Assembly: GCA_037045585.1 (NCBI GenBank)
Contig: JBAOIR010000024.1
Coordinates: 1-64,000 of the forward strand
Reading direction: 5' to 3'
From: SSF14 sp037045585
Lineage (GTDB): Bacteria; Actinomycetota; Acidimicrobiia; Acidimicrobiales; Microtrichaceae
DNA: 64,000 bases
The notes beneath the pieces are model-generated. The model did no database searches. It was not told the origin of the DNA and saw only the letters and a list, made by a program, of their open reading frames with translations. Position numbers and translations under genes: made by a program. Of the stretch, positions 36,127 to 43,607 are shown piece after piece; the first letter of the stretch is position 1; each line of letters opens with the position of its first letter.

Positions 36127-36939
36127 TCAGGCCGACTTGGTGGAGCGTTCCCGGCGCGGCTTCTTGGCCGACTTCACGCTCGCTTCGAGCGCCGCCATGA
36201 GGTCGGTGACGTTGGACGGTGTCGCCGGCTCGTGGTCCTCGACCGAGATCGTGCCGTGCTTGGCCTTCTCGTCGATCATCTTGCGGAGTTCGTCGGCGTA
36301 GGTGTCGCGGTACTGGGACGGATCCCATTCGGTGGTCAGCGAATCGATGATCTGCGTGGCCATCGCGATCTCCTTGGCCGACGGCTCGTCGGCACCGGCA
36401 ACCGGGTCCATCACGTCGTCCGCTGCCACCAGTTCCTCGGCGAACCGCATGGTGGACATTGCCAGGTGGCCGTCGATGGGACGGATGGCCGTGAGGTACT
36501 CCTTGTTGCGCATCACGACCGTGCCGATGCCGACCTTGTTCTGCTCGGCCATCGCCGCTGCCAGCAGTCGGTAGGGCCGCCCGGCCGCCTCGCTCGACGG
36601 CGCGAGCCAGTAGGTGCGGTTGAAGTACACCGGGTCGATCTCGTCGAGATCGACGAAGTCCTCGACCTCGATCGTGCGGGTCATGGTGGGACGCAGCTCG
36701 TTGAGCTCGCCCTTGGCGAACGTGACGTACTCGCCCTTGGACGTCTCGAACCCCATCTGGATGTCGTCCTTGTCGACCTCCTCGCCGGTGACCTCGGACA
36801 CCTTCCGGTAACGGATGCGCGCCCCGTCGGGGTCGAGCTGGTGGAACTTGACGTCGTTGTCGGCGACGGCGCTGTGCGCCCGGACCCCGATACTCACCAG
36901 ACCAAAGGAGATCGAACCGTTCCAGATAGCTCTCGGCAT
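36127..36939 (-). CDS. ku: Ku protein for non-homologous end joining
   Basis: The 270-residue protein begins MPRAIWNGSISFGLVSIGVR, the canonical bacterial Ku N-terminus. It has KVSEVTGEEVDKDDIQMGFE, IDPVYFNRTYWLAPSSEAAG and LRKMIDEKAKHG in the beta-barrel and bridge. A basic tail (KSAKKPRRERSTKS) would contact DNA. Ku binds broken DNA ends as a homodimer and recruits LigD components. It is convergent with the ligase and shares strand with the polymerase gene upstream, with a long hairpin between them. Confidence 0.9.
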   Translation of the reverse strand: MPRAIWNGSISFGLVSIGVRAHSAVADNDVKFHQLDPDGARIRYRKVSEVTGEEVDKDDIQMGFETSKGEYVTFAKGELNELRPTMTRTIEVEDFVDLDEIDPVYFNRTYWLAPSSEAAGRPYRLLAAAMAEQNKVGIGTVVMRNKEYLTAIRPIDGHLAMSTMRFAEELVAADDVMDPVAGADEPSAKEIAMATQIIDSLTTEWDPSQYRDTYADELRKMIDEKAKHGTISVEDHEPATPSNVTDLMAALEASVKSAKKPRRERSTKSA

Positions 36940-36984
36940 GGGGACGAACCTACTCCCGACCCCTGACGGTGACCCCACGACGTG

Positions 36985-37040
36985 GGGGTTTTGTACTGCG
37001 AGGAGCGCCAGATCTGTCGCTCCTCGCAGTACAAAACCCC
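36985..37040. repeat. Perfect 23-bp-arm hairpin between LigD-polymerase and Ku genes
   Basis: Arms 36,985-37,007 (from GGGGTTTTGTACTGCG to AGGAGCG) and 37,018-37,040 are perfectly complementary. The ten-base loop contains the palindrome CAGATCTG. The polymerase gene (minus strand) ends 17 bases before it in the direction of transcription, and Ku starts 46 bases after it. It has no T-run as a rho-independent terminator would, though arm ends GGGGTTTT/AAAACCCC are strikingly G/C-T blocks. Confidence 0.75.
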
Positions 37041-37056
37041 GAGGGAGGGGGAGGGG

Positions 37057-38052
37057 TCAGAGGTCGGGGAGTCGTTGCGCCCCCGTCAGCACCGGGGCGA
37101 ACAGGTCGCCGACCTCGGCGATGCGCTGCGGCGCCGTCGCGATCGACCAGCCGTCGGGGCGGAGGTCGGGGTCGTCGAGCTCGTCCCACGAGATCGGCAT
37201 CGACACGGGCGCGCCGATCGCGGCGCGCACGCTGTAGGGCGCGACCAGCGTCTTGTTGACCGCGTTCTGGGTGTAGTCGAGTCGGGCGAGGCCCTTGCGT
37301 TCCTTGGTGTTCCACGCCCAGCTCACGAGATCGGGGACCATGGCGCCCACCGCACGCGACACCTTCTCCACCCAGACGCGGGTGTCCTCGAACGTCGGCC
37401 CGGGCTCGACGGGCACCCAGATCTGGATGCCGCGCTGTCCGGTGACCTTCGGTTGCGCCGTGACCCCGAGATGTTCCAGCGCGGTGCGGTGAAGGAGCGC
37501 GAGCGTCACGAGATCGTCGAACGTGGTCGTCGTGCCGGGATCGAGGTCGATCAGCGCGTAGCTCGGCCGGTCGGGTGCCGTGATCGGTGAGGTCCACGCG
37601 TGCATCTCCACCACCCCGAAGTTCGCCATCCAGGCGAGCGCAGGCACCGAGTCGACCACGAAGTACCACCGCGTCGTGCCCTCCGACGCCCGTTCGTACT
37701 GCCACTGCTGCATCCACTCCGGTGCGTGGCTCGGCACGGCCTTGTGCCAGAACCCCGGTTGGTCGACCCCGTTGGGGAACCGGTTCATGTTGAGCGCTCG
37801 GCCGCGGAGGTACGGCACCATCACCGGGCCCACCCTCGCGTAGTGCGCCACGAGATCGCGCTTGGTGAACGCCGGCTGATCGATCCCGCTCCGGTCACGT
37901 CCCGCGGGAAACAGCACCTTGTCGAGGTTGGTCAGCTTGAGCGTACGACCCTGCAGCTCCCACTCGCCGTTGCGGCCCAGCGCGGCGAGCGCCGCCATTT
38001 CGTCATCGGTGGGGGCGGGAACGGCGTCAGGGCGCGGACGGTTGCGGGGCAC
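37057..38052 (-). CDS. LigD-type polymerase/primase (non-homologous end joining)
   Basis: This 331-residue archaeo-eukaryotic primase-fold protein has catalytic Asp169 and Asp171 in YALIDLDPG, His151 in EMHAWTS, and GQRGIQIWVPVEPGPTFEDT. It adds nucleotides to align broken ends in the Ku/ligase pathway. LigD is often one protein with polymerase and ligase; here the two modules are separate and in opposite directions, and the phosphoesterase module is absent. The start is GTG at 38,052. It lies upstream of Ku on the same strand. Confidence 0.85.
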   Translation of the reverse strand: MPRNRPRPDAVPAPTDDEMAALAALGRNGEWELQGRTLKLTNLDKVLFPAGRDRSGIDQPAFTKRDLVAHYARVGPVMVPYLRGRALNMNRFPNGVDQPGFWHKAVPSHAPEWMQQWQYERASEGTTRWYFVVDSVPALAWMANFGVVEMHAWTSPITAPDRPSYALIDLDPGTTTTFDDLVTLALLHRTALEHLGVTAQPKVTGQRGIQIWVPVEPGPTFEDTRVWVEKVSRAVGAMVPDLVSWAWNTKERKGLARLDYTQNAVNKTLVAPYSVRAAIGAPVSMPISWDELDDPDLRPDGWSIATAPQRIAEVGDLFAPVLTGAQRLPDL

Positions 38053-38159
38053 CGGCCCATTCTTGCGCCGGTCGCCGGCCGAACCGGGGCGGAACGTCGG
38101 CCCGACGATCGTCAGCCGGTGGACCCAGTCCGAACGTCAGGTCGCCGAGCGCCTCGACC

Positions 38160-38807
38160 TCAGCCGCTGATCGCCTCGTCGTCGAGTGGTTTCGGCTCGG
38201 CGAAGCTCGGCTCCCGAAAGGCAACCGCGATGGCTTCACCACGGCTGGACACACCCAACTTGCGATAGATGCTCTTGAGGTGGCTCTTCACCGTCTCTTC
38301 TCCGACGTACAACGCCTTCGCGATCGCACGGTTGCGGAGCCCCTGGCTCAAGAGCGCCAGGACCTCCGACTCCCGGTAGCTCAGCTTCAGGTTGGGCGAC
38401 GAGAAGTCGGACGGACCCCCACTGCTCCGCATGGCGATCGTCACCTCGCCGCGGTGCACGCGTTCGAGTGAGCGAACGAGGTCGATGGCGCTCAACGACT
38501 TCGACAGGCACCCCGACACACCCAACTCGAGGAGCTGTCGGGTCGCGTCCGCCGGCATCGACGTCGTGTAGATCACGACGTGGCCGATCCGCGGGTTGGC
38601 GACCAGTGCCGAGATGCGGTCGACGCCGACGTCGGCGCGACCGAACGTGTCGTACAGCGCGATGTCGACCTCGTGATCGACATCGGCCGATCCGACGACC
38701 GTCTCGACCACCTTCACGCGCCCTGCGTGCGGTTCGAGCATCCGGCGGATGCCCGCGACCACCAGCTCATAGTCGTTGAGGATGGCGATCTTGATCGGCT
38801 CGGTCAT
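38160..38807 (-). CDS. LuxR-type response regulator (NarL/FixJ)
   Basis: The 215-residue protein has a receiver domain with acidic start LNDYELVVAGIRRML, phosphoryl-accepting Asp in ALYDTFGRADVG and Lys in LSKS, though surrounding residues are atypical. The LuxR HTH is clear: LSYRESEVLALLSQGLRNRA and VGEETVKSHLKSIYRKLGVS. No histidine kinase is in the window. It resembles the next regulator gene closely in both domains, so they arose by duplication. Confidence 0.8.
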   Translation of the reverse strand: MTEPIKIAILNDYELVVAGIRRMLEPHAGRVKVVETVVGSADVDHEVDIALYDTFGRADVGVDRISALVANPRIGHVVIYTTSMPADATRQLLELGVSGCLSKSLSAIDLVRSLERVHRGEVTIAMRSSGGPSDFSSPNLKLSYRESEVLALLSQGLRNRAIAKALYVGEETVKSHLKSIYRKLGVSSRGEAIAVAFREPSFAEPKPLDDEAISG

Positions 38808-39037
38808 GGCGGGGCCTCCGAAGTGCTCGTGTCGGCGGGACGACCGGGGCTCACTGCCCGATCGAGGGATTGGCTACCCCCTTCCCGAAATCACCGATGA
38901 ACACACCTCCCCCGTTCGGACGCGCTCGACGTGGCGCCTCGATTCGACCCCGAGGGGCGACGAACCCCATTTCGGCGGGCCTTCGACGACCTGATGCCCC
39001 GTTCGGGGGTTTGATGCGCCGGCCGGTCGCCGAACGC

Positions 39038-39683
39038 TCAGCGAGGGTCCGCGACCCGATCGAACCCGCCGGTGCGGACGGCAGTCGAGATGGCTTCCGC
39101 CCTCGATGCGACCTTCATCTTCCGGAAGATCGACGCGAGGTGGCTCTTGACCGTCTCACCGCCGACGTACAGCGTCGCGGCGATCTCCTTGTTGCGCATG
39201 CCGAGGCACAACAGCGCGAGCACCTCGCTCTCCCGGTAGGTGAGCCCCCACCGGGCACCCGGAGCGTTGGCGACGACCACGGGGTTCGCAAGGTCTTCGA
39301 ACGAACTGATGCGCTGCTCGCCGGTGGCGATGAGCTCGAGTTCGTCGACGAGCCGCTCCGCCGACAACGACTTCGACAGGCACCCCGACACCCCGATCGC
39401 GAAGGAGCCGGTTGATCTCCGCGGGAGGGATGGAGTTCGTGAACACGACGACGCAGCCGACGCGATCGTCGGCGACCAGTTCGCTGATCTCGACCTCCGC
39501 GAAGTCGGGTCGACCGTACGTGTCGAACAAGGCGAGGTCGACCTGCCGATCGAGGGTGGGATCGCCGACGCTCAGCTCGACCACCACCACCCGGTCGGCG
39601 AACGTGGCGAGCATCGCCGCGACCCCGGCAACGGTGATCTCGTAGTCGTTCAGGACTGCGATTCGCACCGGTCGTCTCGTCAT
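39038..39683 (-). CDS. LuxR-type response regulator, second copy, one frameshift
   Basis: The receiver starts MTRRPVRIAVLNDYEITVAG and has LALFDTYGRPDFAEVE with the Asp. Near 39,405 the frame shifts by one base; the correct continuation is GVSGCLSKSLSAERLVDELE, LTYRESEVLALLCLGMRNKE and VGGETVKSHLASIFRKMKVA. The shared phrases LNDYE, GVSGCLSKSLSA and YRESEVLALL with its neighbour show recent duplication. Both lack a nearby kinase. If the frameshift is an error, this is a full-length regulator. Confidence 0.7.
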
Positions 39684-39823
39684 CGGCCCGTCATCTTCCA
39701 CCTCTCGGCCGTTCGCGACCAGGTCGGACCCTACCGGCCCGCCCCTCGACCGGTAGCGGATCGACTGTTCGGTCGAAGGGCGGCGGATCGCTACGCCGCG
39801 CCCGGGCGCCCGGGCGGTCGGGA

Positions 39824-41122
39824 TCAGCGGGCCGAGGCCCAGCTGGTCGCCTGGGTGGCGACGAGGTCGACCACATTGCCCATGACCAGGTTGAAGTCGA
39901 TGAGGTGAAGGCCCCACTCCGGCGTGAGGTCGCCGCCGATGTCGTCGGCGCGGGGATCCGCCGGATCGCCCTGCACCGTCACCTTCAGGTAGCTGAACCC
40001 GTCGGTGCTCGCGCACTCCGTGCTCACCAGGCCCGGCACCGACACGAACGGTGTCGTCACCTTGCCGAGCGCCGGGTCGACCCAGACGCCGGCGCCGGGA
40101 GCGTCGGCGGCCACCGATGCCAGGATCGACGCGCTGGCGTTGGCCGGGAACACGCTGTCGGGCTCCGCCGAGCCGCCGGCGAGCGCCGCCGGGTTGGTGC
40201 ACGCGGCGGGGTCGTCGCCGGTGCGGGGCTTGCCGAAGAATGCGCCGGGCACCGGCGGAGCGCTCGACCGGAACGACGACCACGTGACGACGCAGCCGGA
40301 CTGGTCGTCGGACCGACAGAGGGGGACGTTCGCGAAGTCGCCGCCGACGTCCTCACCCTCCGGCACCGCCACCGCCCACCCGGCGAGGTAGGCCGACACG
40401 AGCAACGAACGTACGTCGTCGTTCGGGTCGATCTCCTCCTGGATCAGTTGGTTCAGCAAGGCCGCGCCCTGGGAGTGGCCGACGAGCACCACACCCCGGC
40501 CCCGGTTCTCGGTCGCCATGTAGGTCTTCCACGCGTCGAGCACATCGCCGAACGGATCGACCACCTCGCCGGGGGAGTCGCCGGAACCGAGATTGCTCGC
40601 GAGGGCGCCGAGGGTGCGCTGGCGGTAGATCGGGGCGAACACCCGGCAGCCGGCTCGCAGCCGCGCCACCTGGTTGATCGCGGCGTAGCCCTCCTCGGCG
40701 TCGGACGCGTCCCAGTCGCTGTTGGGAGTCGGGTCCCGGGAGATCGTCGGGTACACGTAGAAGCAGTCGATGGCGGGGTCGGCCGCCGGCTCGAACGGCA
40801 CGACCGTGAGCGTTCCGTCGGCGGCGATCGTGGTGGTGTCGAGGTTGCCCGAGCAGATGTCGGTGCGGTCGGGCCGGCACAACCAGCGGGTGTCGTCGGC
40901 GTAGTTGACGCTCTGGTAGCCGGCGTACCGATCGAGTGGGCCGGGCGTCGGCGTGGTGGTGGACGAGACCGCCGGCGGCGCCGTGGTCGTCGTCGTTGTC
41001 TCCGGCCCGTTTCCGGAGTCGGTCGAATCGTCGTCGGAACACGCTCCCAACACCACCGTCGCCGCCAACACTCCGATTCCGAGCGCGCCCCGCCAACCTG
41101 TCCCGTGGTGTCCCCGTGTCAT
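39824..41122 (-). CDS. DUF3089 domain secreted lipoprotein (lipase-like)
   Basis: The leader LGIGVLAATVVLGACSDDDS has a lipobox, followed by a Thr-rich linker and DUF3089. This domain has CFYVYPTISRDPTPNSDWDA, CRVFAPIYRQRTLGAL and VLVGHSQGAALLNQLIQEEI with nucleophile Ser in GHSQG. It has 432 residues and an alpha/beta-hydrolase fold; most members are uncharacterised lipases. It begins 23 bases after the stop of the glutathionyl-hydroquinone-reductase-like gene, so they may share a transcript. Confidence 0.75.
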   Translation of the reverse strand: MTRGHHGTGWRGALGIGVLAATVVLGACSDDDSTDSGNGPETTTTTTAPPAVSSTTTPTPGPLDRYAGYQSVNYADDTRWLCRPDRTDICSGNLDTTTIAADGTLTVVPFEPAADPAIDCFYVYPTISRDPTPNSDWDASDAEEGYAAINQVARLRAGCRVFAPIYRQRTLGALASNLGSGDSPGEVVDPFGDVLDAWKTYMATENRGRGVVLVGHSQGAALLNQLIQEEIDPNDDVRSLLVSAYLAGWAVAVPEGEDVGGDFANVPLCRSDDQSGCVVTWSSFRSSAPPVPGAFFGKPRTGDDPAACTNPAALAGGSAEPDSVFPANASASILASVAADAPGAGVWVDPALGKVTTPFVSVPGLVSTECASTDGFSYLKVTVQGDPADPRADDIGGDLTPEWGLHLIDFNLVMGNVVDLVATQATSWASAR

Positions 41123-41145
41123 GGCGGCGACGGTAGTCGCCGCCA

Positions 41146-42162
41146 TCAACCCCCGGCGCCGTGGGCCGCCGGCACCACCTCGGCAGGGATCGGTGGGCCG
41201 GGTGGTGTGCCGTCGCCGAAGGGTCGCCCCCCGAGGGACTCGCGGCCGTGCGGCGTCAGCCAGCCCGACAGGTCGGGCCCGGCGGGCACGATGCCGGTCG
41301 GGTTGATGTCGCGGTGGACGATGTAATAGTGCTGCTTGATCTGGACGAAGTCGGTGGTGTCACCGAACCCCGGCGTCTGGAAGAGGTCTCGGGCGTACGC
41401 CCACAGCACGGGCATCTCCGACAGTTTCGAGCGATTGCACTTGAAGTGCCCGTGGTAGACCGCGTCGAACCGGGCAAGCGTGGTGAACAGGCGGACGTCG
41501 GCCTCGGTGATCGTGTCGCCCACGAGGTACCGGCGGTCGGCGAGACGGTCCGTGAGCCAGTCGAGCCGCTCGAACAGCCGCCGGTACGCGGCGTCGTACG
41601 CCGACTGCCCGCCGGCGAAGCCGCATCGGTACACGCCGTTGTTGACGTCGCGGAAGACGAGGTCTGCCACGTCGTCGATCTCGTCGCGATGCGACACCGG
41701 GTAGAGGTCGGGTGCGCCCTCACGATGGAATGCGGTCCACTCGGTCGACAGGTCGAGGGTGATCTGCGGGTAGTCGTTCGTCACGACGGCTCCCGTCGGG
41801 ATGTCGACGATGGCCGGCACGGTGATCCCCTTCGCGTACTCGGGGTCGCGGGCGAAGAACGCCTCCTGCAACCGCTCGTAGCCCAGCACCGGGTCGCGAC
41901 CGTCGGGGTCGAGGTCGAACGTCCAGCTGCGGGCGTCGTGGGTCGGGCCGCACATGCCCATCGACAGCACCGGTTCGAGCCCCAGCAGGCGACGCACGAT
42001 CACGGCGCGGTTGGCCCAGGGGCACGCCCGGGCGACGATCAGTCGGTAGCGGCCCGGCTCGACCGGGAAGCCGTCGCTGCCGTCGGCGGTGATGCGGGTC
42101 TCGATGTAAGCGGAGTCCCGCTGGAACTCACCGGGCTCGACGTACGTCGCTGGTTCGGACAT
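41146..42162 (-). CDS. Glutathionyl-hydroquinone reductase-like (Xi-class GST) protein
   Basis: This 338-residue protein has RYRLIVARACPWANRAVIVR with catalytic Cys47 in CPWA, then WTFDLDPDGRDPV, GITVPAIVDIPTGAVVTNDY and a helical domain with RYLVGDTITEADVRLFTTLA. It matches the YqjG/ECM4 group that reduces S-conjugated hydroquinones. Actinobacteria lack glutathione and use mycothiol, so the thiol partner here is probably mycothiol (inference). ATG 42,162 is chosen. It precedes the DUF3089 gene. Confidence 0.8.
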   Translation of the reverse strand: MSEPATYVEPGEFQRDSAYIETRITADGSDGFPVEPGRYRLIVARACPWANRAVIVRRLLGLEPVLSMGMCGPTHDARSWTFDLDPDGRDPVLGYERLQEAFFARDPEYAKGITVPAIVDIPTGAVVTNDYPQITLDLSTEWTAFHREGAPDLYPVSHRDEIDDVADLVFRDVNNGVYRCGFAGGQSAYDAAYRRLFERLDWLTDRLADRRYLVGDTITEADVRLFTTLARFDAVYHGHFKCNRSKLSEMPVLWAYARDLFQTPGFGDTTDFVQIKQHYYIVHRDINPTGIVPAGPDLSGWLTPHGRESLGGRPFGDGTPPGPPIPAEVVPAAHGAGG

Positions 42163-42180
42163 GTTCAAGTTTGTACGACT

Positions 42181-43531
42181 TCATTCGCCGGGAGAGGTCG
42201 CCCCGGAACGTGGTCCGTCCCCCGACCCCCGCAGGTGGTCGGGAGCCTCCGCTGCGATGCGCTGCGATTCGGCGAGCAGGCGGCTGCCACGGTCGTAGGT
42301 CAGGTAGTTCCAACACCAGTTCACGAACACGTTGATGCGGTTGCGGAAGCCCATGAGATAGAGGAGGTGCAGCCCCAGCCACGCCACCCAGCCGATCGGA
42401 CCAGTGAGGTGGATCCCGCCCGGGAGATCGGCGACCGTGTCCAGTCGGCCGATCGTCGCCATCGAACCCTTGTCGACGTAGCGGAACGGCTCGGTCGCCT
42501 GACCACTCAACCGTCGGCGGATCTGCGCCGCCACGTGGTGACCGCCCTGGATGGCGGGCTGTGCCACCTGGGGGAGCGGCGTCGACGTCGCGGCGATGTC
42601 GCCGATCGCGAACACCTCGGGATGTCCCGGGATCGACAGGTCGTCGCCGACGACGAGTCGACCTCCGTGTCGTCTCGGTGCCGACGAGCTTCGCCAACGG
42701 GCTGGCCGCCACGCCGGCGGCCCAGATGACGGTGTGCGCCGGCACCACCGTGCCGTCGGCGAGATGGACCCGCGTGGGCTCGACCCGTTCCACACCCACC
42801 CCGACGTGTACCTCGACCCGCCGGCGCGTCAACGTTCGCAATGCGCGCCGCGACGACTGCTCACTGAACGGCGGGAGCAGCCGATCGGCTGCTTCGACCA
42901 GCACCACTCGGGCCCACCGCACCGGGAGATCGGGGAAGTCGTGCTGCAGGACCTTGTTGAAGAGCTCCATGATCCCGCCCGCCATCTCGACGCCGGTCGG
43001 CCCGCCGCCGCACACGACCACGTTGAGCGCGCCGTCATCGACGAGCGACGGGTCGGCGGCGGCCCGCTCGAACTGATCGAGGATGCGCCGGCGGATCGCG
43101 ATGGCGTCGTCGAGCGACTTCAGGGGAAGGCCGTGCTCGTCGACCCCGGGTACTCCGAAGCTGGTGGACACGGCACCCGCGGCGATCACGAGCGTGTCGT
43201 AGGGGACCGTTGCGCCCGAGTCGAGGGTGATCGCGTTCGCGTCGAGATCGATGTCGGTGACCCGCGCCATCCGTACCTCGACGTTGTGCTGTCGGCGGAA
43301 GATGCCACGAACGGCGTAGGCGACGTTGGGGCTGTCGAGGCCGGCGGTGGCGACCTGGTAGAGCAGCGGCTGGAACGTGTGGAAGTTGTTGGCCTCGATC
43401 AACGTGACGTCGACGGGAGCGTCGCCGAGGGACCGTGCCACGGCCAGCCCGCCGAACCCGGCGCCGATCACCACGACGTGGTGTCGCCGGTTGCTGCGGA
43501 CCTCTCGATCGGGAACCTGTCGGGGAGCCAC
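42181..43531 (-). CDS. Type II NADH:quinone dehydrogenase-like flavoprotein, one frameshift
   Basis: It starts near a GTG at 43,531 with HHVVVIGAGFGGLAVARSLG, a FAD-binding fold, and has LNVVVCGGGPTGVEMAGGIM for NAD(P)H binding. After a frame slip near 42,665 the rest reads HPEVFAIGDIAATSTPLPQV and AQPAIQGGHHVAAQIRRRLS, then a hydrophobic C-terminal anchor region GWVAWLGLHLLYLMGFRNRI. It transfers electrons from NADH to menaquinone without proton pumping. A CRP-type site lies just upstream. Start 43,564 is possible but would fall in that site. Confidence 0.75.
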
Positions 43532-43546
43532 CGGATCATCGTCCCA

Positions 43547-43568
43547 CCTTGTGAATGTGCTCACAAGG
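43547..43568. promoter_or_regulatory. CRP/GlxR-type binding site
   Basis: CCTTGTGA and TCACAAGG flank the six-base spacer ATGTGC; the core TGTGA-N6-TCACA matches the CRP consensus exactly. It sits 15 bases before the NADH-dehydrogenase start used here and about 40 bases before the SpoIIE gene, in the divergent promoter region. Confidence 0.65.
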
Positions 43569-43607
43569 CAGTTTCGAGGTCGGGGCGCTTGCATCGATCA
43601 ACCTCCT

